Shown here: one piece after another, positions 1 to 8,893 of the stretch
Position numbering within the stretch: the first letter of the stretch is position 1
How the letters are laid out: each line of letters opens with the position of its first letter
NCBI RefSeq assembly: GCF_014642735.1
Contig: NZ_BMIV01000006.1
Location: forward strand, 151,623 to 215,622
DNA length: 64,000 bases
From: Paracoccus acridae
GTDB taxonomy: Bacteria; Pseudomonadota; Alphaproteobacteria; Rhodobacterales; Rhodobacteraceae
Reading direction: 5' to 3'
Notes under the pieces: model-generated
What the model was told of the DNA's origin: nothing
Databases searched by the model: none
The model's input: only the letters and a program-made list of their open reading frames with translations
Program-made: the position numbers and the translations under genes

Positions 1-570
1 TGGGCCGACGAAGGCGCCTGGACGGGCGAGATCAGCCCCGTGATGCTGCGTGACTGCAACCTCGACATCGTGGAACTGGGCCATTCGGAACGCCGCGAGC
101 ATTTCGGCGAGACGGACGAGACCGTGGGCCTGAAGACCGAGGCCGCCGTGCACCACGGGCTGATCCCGCTGATCTGCATCGGCGAGACGCTGGCCGAACG
201 CGAATCCGGCCGCGCGCAGGACGTGCTGGAAACCCAGGTGCGCGGCGCGCTGTCCCGCCTGTCGGGCGACCAAAAGAACGCCACGATCCTGCTGGCCTAT
301 GAACCGGTCTGGGCCATCGGCGTTAACGGGATCCCCGCCACGTCCGACTATGCCGATGCCCGCCAGGCCGAGATCGTCGCGGTCGCGCAGAACATCCTGG
401 GGCGACGCGTGCCCTGCCTTTACGGTGGCTCGGTCAATCCGGGCAATTGCGAGGAACTGATTTCCTGCCCGCATATCGACGGGCTGTTCATCGGCCGGTC
501 CGCCTGGAACGTGGACGGCTATCTCGACATCCTGGCGCGCTGCGCCGCAACCATCGGAGAGACGAAATGA
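1..570 (+). CDS. Triosephosphate isomerase family protein, 3' part (probable L-erythrulose-1-phosphate isomerase)
   Basis: The frame is open from the first base, so the N-terminus lies outside the window; 189 residues remain. The TIM-barrel isomerase signatures are visible: HSERR (catalytic His), CIGET, the catalytic-Glu loop AYEPVWAIG and the phosphate-binding GGSVNP followed by [10 protein letters not shown]. Family members interconvert triose phosphates. The next gene is the EryI type of RpiB, and in Brucella a TpiA paralogue (EryH) beside EryI isomerises L-erythrulose 1-phosphate. I therefore infer the tetrulose role rather than glycolytic TpiA, but the sequence alone does not decide. Its stop overlaps the next start as ATGA. 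Confidence 0.88.
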   Translation, partial: WADEGAWTGEISPVMLRDCNLDIVELGHSERREHFGETDETVGLKTEAAVHHGLIPLICIGETLAERESGRAQDVLETQVRGALSRLSGDQKNATILLAYEPVWAIGVNGIPATSDYADARQAEIVAVAQNILGRRVPCLYGGSVNPGNCEELISCPHIDGLFIGRSAWNVDGYLDILARCAATIGETK

Positions 571-1028
571 AACTGGCAATCGCAGGCGACAGCGCGGGCG
601 AGGGTCTGGCCAAGGTCCTGGCCGACCACCTGAAGGACAAGCATCAGGTGTCCGAAATCAGCCGCACCGACGAAGGCCCCGACGCCTTCTATGCCAACCT
701 GTCCGACCGGGTGGCGAGCCAGGTCAAGGACGGCACTTTCGACCGCGCCATCCTGGTCTGCGGCACCGGCATCGGCGTCTGCATCGCGGCCAACAAGGTG
801 CCCGGCATCCGCGCCGCGCTGACCCATGACACCTATTCCGCCACCCGCGCCGCGCTGTCGAACGACGCGCAGATCATCACCATGGGCGCCCGCGTGATCG
901 GCCCGGAACTGGCCAAGGCCATCGCCGACGCCTGGCTGGCCGAGACCGAGAACTTCGACAAGGCCGGCAAGTCCGCAGGCAACGTGAACGCCATCGTCGC
1001 GGTCGATTCGAAATACAACAAGGCCTGA
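567..1028 (+). CDS. eryI: RpiB/LacAB-family sugar-phosphate isomerase, EryI type (D-erythrulose-4-phosphate isomerase)
   Basis: 153 residues, normal for RpiB. The N-terminal [11 protein letters not shown] and the central [16 protein letters not shown] followed by [11 protein letters not shown] mark the RpiB fold; GTGIGVC in place of the usual GTGIGMS, and the ending [12 protein letters not shown], resemble the Brucella erythritol enzyme EryI/DerI. That enzyme converts D-erythrulose 4-phosphate to D-erythrose 4-phosphate. The start overlaps the upstream isomerase stop (ATGA), so the two are probably translationally coupled. Ordinary ribose-5-phosphate isomerase B remains an alternative. Confidence 0.85.
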   Translation: MKLAIAGDSAGEGLAKVLADHLKDKHQVSEISRTDEGPDAFYANLSDRVASQVKDGTFDRAILVCGTGIGVCIAANKVPGIRAALTHDTYSATRAALSNDAQIITMGARVIGPELAKAIADAWLAETENFDKAGKSAGNVNAIVAVDSKYNKA

Positions 1029-1031
1029 CGA

Positions 1032-2012
1032 ATGCTGAAACTGCCGAATGACGGCCCGCCTGTGGGCCGCCTGCTGTCGCAGGTCTTGACCGGCGACGGC
1101 CCCGCCGCCATCGTCCACGCCATAGCCGAGGCCCAGTTGCCGCTGATGCAGCGCCTGGCCGCGGGACGCCTGCACGGCGACCCGACCGAGATCGTGGGCG
1201 TGAACGACTCCGGCGACAAGCAGAAGGCGCTGGATGTCGGCGCCCATCACCACATGATCGAGGTGCTGCGCCGCGCGGGCGTCCGCCAGGTCCTGTCCGA
1301 GGAGGTCGAGGCGGTCATCCCCCTCAACCCCGACGGCGAATGGGACGTGGCGATGGATCCCATCGACGGGTCGGGCAGCATCGGCATCGGCGCGCCCCTG
1401 GGGATGCTGTTTTCCATCCTGCCCGCCGCGCCCGAGGGTTTCCTGCGCACGGGCGAAGCAGTGGTGGCTGCGGGCTATGCCAGTTTCGGCCATTCGATGG
1501 ATTTCGGCTGGTCGCTGGGCGACGGCACCCATATCGCCGGTTGGGACGCCGATGCGGGCGAATTCCGCATGGTGCGCGAAAACGTCGCGCTGAAAGCCAC
1601 CGCATCCACCATCGCCTATAACGCGTCCAACGAACGCCACTGGGAACCGGGCCTGCAACGTTGGGTCGCGGACCTGCGGGCGGGCAAGGACGGGCCGCGC
1701 GGGCGCGACTTCAACATGCGCTGGCTGGCCGCCGCCGTGGGCGAATTGCACCGCATCCTGCTGAACGGCGGGGCCTTCCTTTACCCCGCCGACCGCCGCC
1801 CCGGATACCAGAACGGCCGGCTGCGGCTGGTCTATGAATGCGTGCCCATCGCCTTTCTGGTCGAACAGGCGGGCGGGCTTGCATCCGACGGCACTCAGCC
1901 CATCCGTTATCGCAAACCGTTAGCGGTACACGACATGACGCCCCTGATATTCGGCGCTAAGGACGAGGTCGAGACGATCCTCGGCTATCTTGCCGGGCCA
2001 AGCAAAGGATAA
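1032..2012 (+). CDS. fbp: Fructose-1,6-bisphosphatase class I (possible sedoheptulose bisphosphatase)
   Basis: 326 residues, full length. The class I metal-binding signature DPIDGSGSIGIG sits near residue 114, and the C-terminal half has LRLVYECVPIAFLVEQAGG, the hallmark of FBPase (substrate-binding Tyr/Glu region). It hydrolyses the C1 phosphate of fructose 1,6-bisphosphate; many bacterial class I enzymes also act on sedoheptulose 1,7-bisphosphate. It starts three bases after the EryI-type gene and is followed six bases later by a class II aldolase, so one transcript is likely. In a tetritol operon the sedoheptulose activity would be the useful one (inference). Confidence 0.9.
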   Translation: MLKLPNDGPPVGRLLSQVLTGDGPAAIVHAIAEAQLPLMQRLAAGRLHGDPTEIVGVNDSGDKQKALDVGAHHHMIEVLRRAGVRQVLSEEVEAVIPLNPDGEWDVAMDPIDGSGSIGIGAPLGMLFSILPAAPEGFLRTGEAVVAAGYASFGHSMDFGWSLGDGTHIAGWDADAGEFRMVRENVALKATASTIAYNASNERHWEPGLQRWVADLRAGKDGPRGRDFNMRWLAAAVGELHRILLNGGAFLYPADRRPGYQNGRLRLVYECVPIAFLVEQAGGLASDGTQPIRYRKPLAVHDMTPLIFGAKDEVETILGYLAGPSKG

Positions 2013-2018
2013 GATTTC

Positions 2019-3053
2019 ATGGCTATGATTACCCTGCGCCAGCTTCTCGACCACGCGGCCGAGAATGGCTACGCAGTCCCCGCCTTCAACATCAACAACA
2101 TGGAGCAGGGCCTGGCGATCATGACCGCCGCGCAGGCGACGAAGTCTCCGGTGATCCTGCAGGCCAGCCGGGGCGCGCGCGCCTATGCCAACGACCTGGT
2201 GCTGGCGGGCCTGATCCAGGGCTTTGCCAGGGCATTTCCCGACATCCCGCTGTGCATGCATCTTGACCACGGCAACGGCTTGGCGACCTGCGCCACCGCC
2301 ATCCAGAACGGCTTCACCAGCGTGATGATGGACGGCTCGCTGAAGGCCGACGGCAAGACGCCCGCCGATTACGACTATAACCGCGACGTGACCGCCCAGG
2401 TGGTGCAGATGGCCCATGCCTGCGGCGTGTCCGTGGAGGGCGAACTGGGCGTCCTGGGCAGCCTGGAAACCGGCATGGGCGACCAGGAGGACGGCCACGG
2501 CGCGACCGAGCAACTGGGCCACGACCAGCTTCTGACCGACCCGGACGAGGCCGTGCGCTTCGTCAACGACACGAACGTGGACGCGCTGGCGATCGCCATG
2601 GGCACCTCGCACGGCGCCTACAAGTTCTCGCGCAAGCCCGACGGCGACATCCTAGCGATGCATGTGATCGAGGAAATCCACACCCGTCTGCCCAACACCC
2701 ATTTGGTGATGCACGGCTCGTCCTCCGTCCCCGAGGATCTGCAGCAGATCATCAACAGCTATGGCGGCGACATCAAGCCGACCTGGGGCGTCCCAGTCGA
2801 GGAGATCCAGCGCGGCATCAAGCACGGCGTTCGCAAGGTCAACATCGACACCGACAACCGCCTGGCCATGACCGCCGCGATCCGCAAGGTCTTCTCGGAA
2901 GAACCGTCCGAGTTCGACCCGCGCAAATACCTCAAGCCCGCGATGCAGATGATGTCGCAGGTCTGCAAGGACCGCTTCGAGGCCTTCGGCACGGCCGGCA
3001 ACGCCGACAAGATCGTCCCGCTGCCGCTGTCGGCGATGGCCTCGCGCTATTGA
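2019..3053 (+). CDS. fba: Class II fructose-bisphosphate aldolase
   Basis: 344 residues. Zinc-ligand and active-site motifs of class II aldolases are present: AVPAFNINN near the N-terminus, MHLDHGNG (catalytic Asp and first His), [11 protein letters not shown], then HGSSS and the [12 protein letters not shown] phosphate loop. It catalyses aldol condensation of DHAP with glyceraldehyde 3-phosphate, and in CbbA-type enzymes with erythrose 4-phosphate to give sedoheptulose bisphosphate. AAAGGA lies ahead of ATG 2019; a second in-frame ATG at 2025 is possible. It is the last gene of the operon and is followed by a terminator. Confidence 0.93.
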   Translation: MAMITLRQLLDHAAENGYAVPAFNINNMEQGLAIMTAAQATKSPVILQASRGARAYANDLVLAGLIQGFARAFPDIPLCMHLDHGNGLATCATAIQNGFTSVMMDGSLKADGKTPADYDYNRDVTAQVVQMAHACGVSVEGELGVLGSLETGMGDQEDGHGATEQLGHDQLLTDPDEAVRFVNDTNVDALAIAMGTSHGAYKFSRKPDGDILAMHVIEEIHTRLPNTHLVMHGSSSVPEDLQQIINSYGGDIKPTWGVPVEEIQRGIKHGVRKVNIDTDNRLAMTAAIRKVFSEEPSEFDPRKYLKPAMQMMSQVCKDRFEAFGTAGNADKIVPLPLSAMASRY

Positions 3054-3075
3054 TCTGCGGCTAGGATGAAGATGG

Positions 3076-3102
3076 GGCCTCGCCGATTGGCGGGGCCTTT
3101 TT
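3076..3102 (+). terminator. Rho-independent terminator after fba
   Basis: A 9-bp stem (3076-3084 with 3089-3097, one G-U pair) with a four-base loop is followed directly by five T residues. Confidence 0.85.
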
Positions 3103-3137
3103 CGTCGGAAGGATGGCGGGCCGCGCAGGGGCCAGCG

Positions 3138-3914
3138 TCAGATGCCTGTCGAGCCTGCCAGGATGCCGCCGTCGATCGTCAATTCCGCCCCGGTCATGTA
3201 GGCGGCTTCGTCCGAGGCAAGAAGAACCGCGATCGCCGCCACCTCCTCGGGCCTGCCGAACCGGCGCATGGGTGTGTCCGCCACGATGGCCGCTTCGCGT
3301 TCCGCCCGGGCCGGGCCTTGGCCCAGCATCGGCTCCCACATCGGGGTCATCACGGCGGCGGGATGGATCGAGTTGCAGCGGATGTTCAGACCCTGTGCGG
3401 CGCAATAGAGCGCCACGCTTTTGGTGTGGTTGCGGATCGCCGCCTTCGACGACGCATAGGCCGCTGCCATCGGAACCCCGACCACCCCCGACCGAGAGGA
3501 GATGTTGATGATGGACCCCGCCCCCTTGGCACGCATGGCGCGGATCGCGTAGCGGCATCCCAGGAAGGTGCCGTCCAGGTTCACGGCATGAACGGCCCGC
3601 CAATGGGAAAGCTGGGCATTTTCCGGATCGTGGCTGGGGGTCGGCTGTTCCTCGAAACCCGTGATCCCGGCGTTGTTCACAAGGATGTCCAGGGTAGGAA
3701 ACCGTCTTGCGACATTGTCCCAGTCCGCTTCGGATGACACGTCCAGGCGAAGGAAGGTTCCGCCGATGGCATCCGCGACGGCCTCGCCCTGGTCAGTGTC
3801 GATATCGGTCACGATGACCTGCGCCCCCTCAGATGCGAAGGCCTTGGCGATGGCTTCACCGATGCCGCGCGCCGCCCCTGTTACCAGGGAGGTCTTGCCT
3901 GCAAGTCTGGTCAT
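3138..3914 (-). CDS. SDR-family NAD(P)-dependent oxidoreductase
   Basis: 258 residues with classical short-chain dehydrogenase architecture: cofactor motif TGAARGIG near residue 12, an acidic residue after beta2 (VTDIDTD) suggesting NAD preference, LDVSS, the NNAG motif, the catalytic Ser in NISSRSG, and YASSKAA with the Tyr/Lys pair. The C-terminal region ([19 protein letters not shown]) is standard. The substrate cannot be read from the sequence; 3-oxoacyl reductases, 3-alpha-hydroxysteroid and sugar or polyol dehydrogenases share this form. It converges with the carbohydrate operon, which fits but does not prove polyol oxidation. Confidence 0.88.
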   Translation of the reverse strand: MTRLAGKTSLVTGAARGIGEAIAKAFASEGAQVIVTDIDTDQGEAVADAIGGTFLRLDVSSEADWDNVARRFPTLDILVNNAGITGFEEQPTPSHDPENAQLSHWRAVHAVNLDGTFLGCRYAIRAMRAKGAGSIINISSRSGVVGVPMAAAYASSKAAIRNHTKSVALYCAAQGLNIRCNSIHPAAVMTPMWEPMLGQGPARAEREAAIVADTPMRRFGRPEEVAAIAVLLASDEAAYMTGAELTIDGGILAGSTGI

Positions 3915-4171
3915 GAAAAAACCTTGGACAAGGATTGAACGAAGGCACGCCTGTCAGGCGGGCCGACTGCAAGTGTCGATTGGCCGGATCACCGGTGACG
4001 CTTGTTCATGTCCATAACTCCTGCTGAATGGCGAACCTACACCCGACAGGCCCGTCCTTCAAGAACAAGGCTTCGAGGAGGACCGGCAGCCTGGCCCCCG
4101 AGGCGTCTCTTGCGCTGAAACTTCTCTGCCTCTTTCCGGTTATCCCCCCGACACTGGAAAGGAACCCCGCC

Positions 4172-4537
4172 ATGGCCACCGAACCCAAACCCAGCCGCGG
4201 CATGCCCCGGTCGCTGATTTACGCGCTGATCCCCGCCGGTTTTCTGATCATGGTCGCCTTCATGGTCCTGTCGGGACGCGACCGGTCCGAAACCGCTGCA
4301 GAGGCCGCAGTCGAAACGACGGATACCGCGCCCCTGCCGATCGAAAACGCGCCGGGCACCGCGCCCCCTGCTGACGCCGCACCGGCGGATGCCGCACCGG
4401 CGGAGGCAGCCCCAGCAGAAGCCGCGCCTGCGGATACTGCCCCAGCAGACGCCGCGCCCGCAGACGCGCCCCCGGCCGACGCAGCGCCGGCGGATGCCGC
4501 CCCCGCAGACGCCGCCCCGGCCGAACCGGCCAACTGA
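4172..4537 (+). CDS. Membrane-anchored Ala/Pro/Asp-rich repeat protein
   Basis: 121 residues. A short basic N-terminus is followed by one transmembrane segment (about residues 14-34, rich in Leu/Ile/Val/Phe), then about 80 residues of low-complexity repeats of the type AAPAD/AAPAE ending in EPAN. The start at ATG 4172 is chosen for GGAAAGGA just upstream; an in-frame ATG at 4028 would add 48 residues without a good ribosome site. The C-terminal part probably lies in the periplasm as a flexible linker. No enzymatic domain is visible and no function can be assigned. The repeats are also DNA repeats, so length variation between strains is expected. Confidence 0.7.
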   Translation: MATEPKPSRGMPRSLIYALIPAGFLIMVAFMVLSGRDRSETAAEAAVETTDTAPLPIENAPGTAPPADAAPADAAPAEAAPAEAAPADTAPADAAPADAPPADAAPADAAPADAAPAEPAN

Positions 4538-4623
4538 CGCCTCGGCCCCGTGCCGCATGACGCCGGGGCGCGGCGGGGCGGTCGCCGCTTGACGCCGCCC
4601 CCTGCATCGGCCATGCCCCGGCC

Positions 4624-6471
4624 ATGCTGCGCATCGACGACATATCCTATTCCATCCAGGGCCGCCCCTTGTTCGAAGGGGCCTCGGCCACCATTCCCGA
4701 AGGCCACAAGGTCGGCCTTGTCGGTCCCAACGGCGCGGGAAAGACCACGCTGTTCCGGCTGATCCGCGGCGAACTGAGCCTCGACGGCGGCGACATCAGC
4801 CTGCCCAGTCGCGCCCGCATCGGCGGCGTCGCGCAAGAGGCGGCGGGGACCGCGACCTCGGTCCTGGAAACTGTCCTGGCCGAGGACAAGGAACGCGCGG
4901 CCCTGCTGGCGGAAAGCCACAGCGCCACCGACGCGCATCGCATCGCGGACATCCAGACCCGGCTTGCCGATATCGACGCCTGGTCGGCCGAGGCGCGGGC
5001 GGCGTCCATCCTGGACGGCCTCGGCTTTTCCACCGCCGACCAGGCGCGGCCCACCAGCGACTTTTCCGGCGGCTGGCGGATGCGCGTGGCGCTGGCGGGC
5101 GTGCTGTTCGCGCAGCCCGACCTGCTGCTGCTGGACGAACCCACGAACTATCTGGACCTGGAAGGCGCGCTGTGGCTGGAAACCTATCTGGCGCGCTATC
5201 CGCACACGGTCATCATCATCAGCCACGACCGCGACCTTTTGAACCGCGCCGTCGGCCATATCCTGCATCTCGAAAACCGCAAGCTGACGCTCTACACCGG
5301 CGGCTATGACGATTTCGCGCGGATGCGGGCCGAACGCCGCGCCCTGCAAGCGGCCGAGGCCAAGAAGCAGCAGGCCCGCCGCGCGCATCTGCAAAGCTTC
5401 GTGGACCGCTTCGGCGCCAAGGCCAGCAAGGCCCGCCAGGCCCAAGCCCGCGTCAAGATGCTGGCCCGGATGGAGCCGATCACCGCGCCCGAGGAAGCCA
5501 AGTTCCACCGCTTCGGCTTTCCCCAGCCCGAGGAACTGTCGCCCCCCATCGTCGCGATGGAAGGGGTCAGCGTCGGCTATGACGGGCGCGCGGTCCTGCG
5601 CAAGCTGTCGCTGCGCATCGACCAGGACGACCGGATCGCCCTTCTGGGCCGGAACGGGCAGGGGAAATCGACGCTGTCCAAGCTTCTGGCCGAACGCCTG
5701 CCCGCGATGGAGGGCAAGCTGACCCGGTCGTCCAAGCTGCGCATCGGATACTTCGCCCAGCACCAGGTGGACGAACTGGATCTGGCCGAAACGCCCCTGG
5801 ACCATATCCGCAGGCTTCGCCCGAACGAGGCGCCGCCCCGGCTTCGCGCGCGCCTGGCGGGCTTCGGCCTGATGGAGGCGCAGGCCGAAACAAAGGTCGG
5901 CCAACTGTCCGGCGGGCAGAAGGCGCGGCTGTCGCTGCTGATCGCGACCATCGACGCGCCGCATCTGCTGATCCTGGACGAACCGACCAACCACCTGGAC
6001 ATCGAATCCCGCGAAGCCCTGACCGAGGCGCTGAACGACTATACCGGCGCGGTGGTGCTGGTCAGCCACGACATGCACCTGCTGGGCCTGGTCGCGGACC
6101 GGCTGTGGCTGGTGCGTGACGGGGCCGTCGCGCCATACGAGGGCGACCTGGACGATTACCGCCGCTTCCTGCTGGGCGGGGACGAGCCGAAGGTGGTCGA
6201 GGAAAAGCCGAAATCCGCGCCGAAACGCGCGCCGCGCGACGAGTTGCTGGCCCTGCGCGCCGAGGCCCGCCGGGCCGAGGAACGCGTCCAGAAGCTGGCC
6301 GAGATGCTGCAGAAGCTGGACGTGAAGCTGGCCGATCCGGCGCTGTACAACGACCCGCACGAGGCGAAACGCTGGTCCGCCAAGCGCGCCGAAGCCGTGC
6401 AGGCCATGGCGCGGGCCGAGGATATCTGGATGAATGCGTTGGAAAATCTGGAAGGCGCGGAGCGGGGATAG
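4624..6471 (+). CDS. ABC-F family ATPase (YheS-like translation factor)
   Basis: 615 residues with two ABC ATPase domains and no membrane segment. Domain 1 has Walker A GPNGAGKTT, signature FSGGWRMRVALA and Walker B LLLLDEPTNYLDL. A linker rich in Lys/Arg/Gln (KASKARQAQARVKML) follows. Domain 2 has GRNGQGKST, LSGGQKARLSLL and LLILDEPTNHLDI. The C-terminus (about 540-600) is a charged coiled coil. ABC-F proteins bind the ribosomal E site and modulate elongation; some confer antibiotic resistance. Length and motifs fit the YheS/Uup housekeeping groups rather than a resistance type. Confidence 0.92.
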   Translation: MLRIDDISYSIQGRPLFEGASATIPEGHKVGLVGPNGAGKTTLFRLIRGELSLDGGDISLPSRARIGGVAQEAAGTATSVLETVLAEDKERAALLAESHSATDAHRIADIQTRLADIDAWSAEARAASILDGLGFSTADQARPTSDFSGGWRMRVALAGVLFAQPDLLLLDEPTNYLDLEGALWLETYLARYPHTVIIISHDRDLLNRAVGHILHLENRKLTLYTGGYDDFARMRAERRALQAAEAKKQQARRAHLQSFVDRFGAKASKARQAQARVKMLARMEPITAPEEAKFHRFGFPQPEELSPPIVAMEGVSVGYDGRAVLRKLSLRIDQDDRIALLGRNGQGKSTLSKLLAERLPAMEGKLTRSSKLRIGYFAQHQVDELDLAETPLDHIRRLRPNEAPPRLRARLAGFGLMEAQAETKVGQLSGGQKARLSLLIATIDAPHLLILDEPTNHLDIESREALTEALNDYTGAVVLVSHDMHLLGLVADRLWLVRDGAVAPYEGDLDDYRRFLLGGDEPKVVEEKPKSAPKRAPRDELLALRAEARRAEERVQKLAEMLQKLDVKLADPALYNDPHEAKRWSAKRAEAVQAMARAEDIWMNALENLEGAERG

Positions 6472-6501
6472 CTGTTGCGCAAATGTGCCGCCCGGGCGAT
6501 G

Positions 6502-6545
6502 ATCGTTAACGATTGGCCCGTGGCGCCTTGTGCAGTGTAACGATT
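6502..6545. promoter_or_regulatory. Palindrome plus half-site repeat upstream of the MipA/OmpV gene
   Basis: A perfect 12-bp palindrome ATCGTTAACGAT lies at 6502-6513. The octamer TAACGATT occurs at 6507-6514 and again at 6538-6545, 31 bases (three helical turns) apart on the same face. It lies 50-100 bases before the MipA start, where an operator would be expected. The binding factor is unknown. Confidence 0.4.
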
Positions 6546-6596
6546 CGACCCTAGGAAGCGATTACATCCCGCCGACCCCTCCTGAAGGAAACGACC

Positions 6597-7340
6597 ATGA
6601 AACATGTGCTGGCCTTGGCCGTCCTTGCCGCATCCGCTGCCACGGGTGCTCATGCGCAGGATTTCGGCTTTGCAGGCCGCGAGTTTTCGGTCGATCTGGG
6701 GGTCGGCGTGGATGTCGGCCCGGATTATCCGGGTTCCGACGATGCCGAGGCCGGTCCCTGGCTGATCTGGCGCAACGCGGGCTTCGGCCCCCGGGGCAGC
6801 AACCTGCGCGAGGGTTTCGCGATCTCTCCCTCCTTCGGGACGGTCGGCGAACGCGATGCGTCGGACAGCGACGATCTGGCGGGGATGAAGGACATCGACC
6901 GCGCCTATGAACTGGGTCTGCGCGTCAGCTATGGCGCGGGTCCGGTGACGGCCTTCGGTTCGGTCCGCAAGGGCTTTGACGGGCACGAGGGGCTGACCGG
7001 GGAAGTCGGCGCAAGATACCGCACCGAACTGTCCGACCGCGTCACCCTTTGGTCGGGCCTGAGCTTCGGCTATGGCGACGGCGATTACAACGCCACCTAT
7101 TTCGGCGTCACCCCCGAGGAGGCGATCGGGGGCCGTCCCGCCTATGACATCGGCGGCGGCTTCAACAAGGCGTCGATCACCTTCGAGGCGCAATACGCTC
7201 TGACGGAAAACACCTCGCTTCTGGGCGAAATCGAATACGGCAAGCTGATCGGCGATGCCGCGGATTCGCCGGTGGTCCAGGACGAATACCAGCCCGCGAT
7301 CAAGTTCGGGGTCGTGCGCAAGTTCTCGTTCGGGTTCTGA
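6597..7340 (+). CDS. MipA/OmpV family outer-membrane protein
   Basis: 247 residues. A clear Sec signal peptide ends at about GAHAQ (residue 20-21). The mature protein begins with the MipA/OmpV pattern (LGVGVDVGPDYPGSDD), then alternating amphipathic strands, and ends in Phe (KFSFGF), the usual barrel-terminal signature. The family forms outer-membrane beta-barrels; E. coli MipA links MltA to PBP1B, while other members are porin-like or stress induced. AAGGA precedes ATG 6597. The gene stands alone with its own upstream palindrome and downstream terminator. Confidence 0.87.
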   Translation: MKHVLALAVLAASAATGAHAQDFGFAGREFSVDLGVGVDVGPDYPGSDDAEAGPWLIWRNAGFGPRGSNLREGFAISPSFGTVGERDASDSDDLAGMKDIDRAYELGLRVSYGAGPVTAFGSVRKGFDGHEGLTGEVGARYRTELSDRVTLWSGLSFGYGDGDYNATYFGVTPEEAIGGRPAYDIGGGFNKASITFEAQYALTENTSLLGEIEYGKLIGDAADSPVVQDEYQPAIKFGVVRKFSFGF

Positions 7341-7359
7341 CCCGGAACATCCGAAACCG

Positions 7360-7387
7360 AAAGGCCGCGACACTGTCGCGGCCTTTT
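7360..7387 (+). terminator. Rho-independent terminator after the MipA/OmpV gene
   Basis: An A-rich left flank and GC stem (7363-7371 with 7375-7383) close a three-base loop and are followed by a T run. Because A and T runs flank both sides it may also serve the converging VPLPA-CTERM gene. Confidence 0.85.
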
Positions 7388-7413
7388 TCGTTGTTCAGCG
7401 CAGGGGCATTCGA

Positions 7414-8076
7414 TCAGGCTGGCTTGCGGCGACGGCGCGTCATCGCCAGGGCGCCGATCCCCAGGCCCAGAAGGCCCGCCGACATGGGCAGCGGCACCGG
7501 CGCGGGCTGGTTGACGGACAGAACGGTGAACTCGGCCATTCTGTTGAAGAAGGTCATCGTTCCCCAGCCCAGCGACTCGGACGACAGATAGTCGTTGTTG
7601 AACAGATAGGTCAGCGCCCCGCCCGGTGTCGCATCGACCGTCAGCGACCGAAATTCGCCAAACAGCATATCGCCGTCGGCATAGGTGGCCGTCACGCCGT
7701 CCGTGCAGCCGACACCGGCAAGATTGCAGCGCAGCGCGTGGCCGCCATTGTCGAAGGGGGCGATCATGTCGCCGGGATCCTCGGGGACGGCCAGCGTGGC
7801 GCGGAACGCCACCATGTCGCCGATGGCCAGCCCCGGTCGCAGGGTCGGCAGCGCCAGGGCGCTTTCCTCGGCCAGAAGGGTATCGAAGTAATGATCCCGC
7901 CATCCCGCCGGATCGGCCGGACCGGCGGTGCCGTAATCCGTTACCGATAGATCGGTGTATGTCGTGCCCTCGTATCGCAGGCTGATATCGAACCGGGCCA
8001 GGGTGGCCGCATTCGCCTGTCCGCCGATGCCGATCGCCAAGCCTGCCGCCAGCAGGGAAATGACCGTGATTTTCAT
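7414..8076 (-). CDS. VPLPA-CTERM sorting-domain secreted protein
   Basis: 220 residues. The start at 8076 gives a signal peptide MKITVISLLAAGLAIGIGG ending at ANAA; an upstream ATG at 8106 would spoil it. The C-terminus is a tripartite sorting tail: VPLPMSAG, a hydrophobic helix (LLGLGIGALAM) and a basic cluster TRRRRKPA, matching VPLPA-CTERM exosortase substrates of Rhodobacterales. The middle region has two Cys pairs and no recognised catalytic motif. It is probably exported, processed at the tail and placed on the cell surface or in exopolysaccharide. No exosortase gene is in the window. Confidence 0.78.
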   Translation of the reverse strand: MKITVISLLAAGLAIGIGGQANAATLARFDISLRYEGTTYTDLSVTDYGTAGPADPAGWRDHYFDTLLAEESALALPTLRPGLAIGDMVAFRATLAVPEDPGDMIAPFDNGGHALRCNLAGVGCTDGVTATYADGDMLFGEFRSLTVDATPGGALTYLFNNDYLSSESLGWGTMTFFNRMAEFTVLSVNQPAPVPLPMSAGLLGLGIGALAMTRRRRKPA

Positions 8077-8259
8077 GCTCGAGCTTCCCGTCGCAAGATG
8101 CGGCATCCCAAGGCCGCGTCCCTCGATTACCGGCCGCAGTCGGCATCATGTCAAACCGAAACACGCTCGCATTCGGAGATAGGCGAAAAAGGGATCATCC
8201 CGGGGAAAAGCCGCCGATGCGCTTTCGACGCGGCGATGCGGATCGGTCAAGCAGGGGAT

Positions 8260-8333
8260 TGGAGCGGGTGAAGGGAATCGAACCCTCGTATTCAGCTTGG
8301 GAAGCTGCTGCTCTACCATTGAGCTACACCCGC
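8260..8333 (-). tRNA. tRNA-Gly (anticodon CCC)
   Basis: The minus strand folds as a cloverleaf: acceptor GCGGGTG pairs with CACCCGC, the D-loop contains AATGGTA, the anticodon loop TTCCCAA gives CCC, and the T arm has GGGTTCGATTCCC. Discriminator T and an encoded CCA end at 8260. Confidence 0.95.
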
Positions 8334-8374
8334 GTGGCGCCTTGGCTAAACGAAGGCGCGGGCCTCGTCAAGCG

Positions 8375-8794
8375 TCAGACAAGGCCCATCTCGGCAAGCG
8401 CGGCCGCCATCTGCGGGGGCAGGGCGGCGTCGCCTTCCCGACCGCGCGGCATGTCGGCGGGCGCATCCTGGGCGGAAAGATAGCGCCAGCCCTGGAAGGG
8501 GCGGCGCGGCACGGCCGTGACCGGCACGATGTCGCGATCCAGGATCAGCGCGCAGCGGCGGATGCCGTCGTCGCGGTGGTGTTCGTCCAGCCGGACGATC
8601 CGCTGGCGGGCCAGCATGACGCCCTTGAAGACCCAGAAGATCGACCCGCCCGCCAGAAGCTCATCCTCTCGCTTGGGCCACATGCGGGTGACATGGACGG
8701 CATGGCCGTCGCCGAAACGCCGCTGCCATTCGGCCAGATCCTCGGGGCCTTCGGCGCCCACGCAAAGCTTCATAAGGTGGAGTTGTGCTGACAT
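8375..8794 (-). CDS. DUF1489 family protein
   Basis: 139 residues from ATG 8794; an upstream ATG at 8827 is in frame but less likely. The sequence (LHLMKLCVGAEGPEDL near the start; VTRMWPKREDELLAGGSIFWV; IVRLDEHHRDDGI) matches DUF1489, a small cytosolic family nearly confined to alphaproteobacteria. The tryptophan and basic residues in PKR and FKGVMLARQRI are typical. The biochemical role is unknown. It sits between tRNA-Gly and trigger factor on the same strand with its own start region. Confidence 0.82.
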   Translation of the reverse strand: MSAQLHLMKLCVGAEGPEDLAEWQRRFGDGHAVHVTRMWPKREDELLAGGSIFWVFKGVMLARQRIVRLDEHHRDDGIRRCALILDRDIVPVTAVPRRPFQGWRYLSAQDAPADMPRGREGDAALPPQMAAALAEMGLV

Positions 8795-8843
8795 GGCCGC
8801 AAGATAGGGGGTACCCGGCCACCTCACAAGGTGGCCGCAATTG

Positions 8844-8872
8844 AAAAGGCCGCGCGGGATGGCGCGGCCTTT
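8844..8872 (-). terminator. Rho-independent terminator after tig
   Basis: An 11-bp perfect stem (8845-8855 with 8862-8872) has a six-base loop; on the minus strand it ends in TTTTC. It lies just past the trigger factor stop. Confidence 0.85.
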
Positions 8873-8893
8873 CGGTTCAGTGAAAAGGGACGA

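Noticed and set aside
4219..6360. A 713-codon minus-strand frame opposite the ABC-F gene
   Set aside because: Antisense shadow; the plus-strand ABC-F motifs are decisive.
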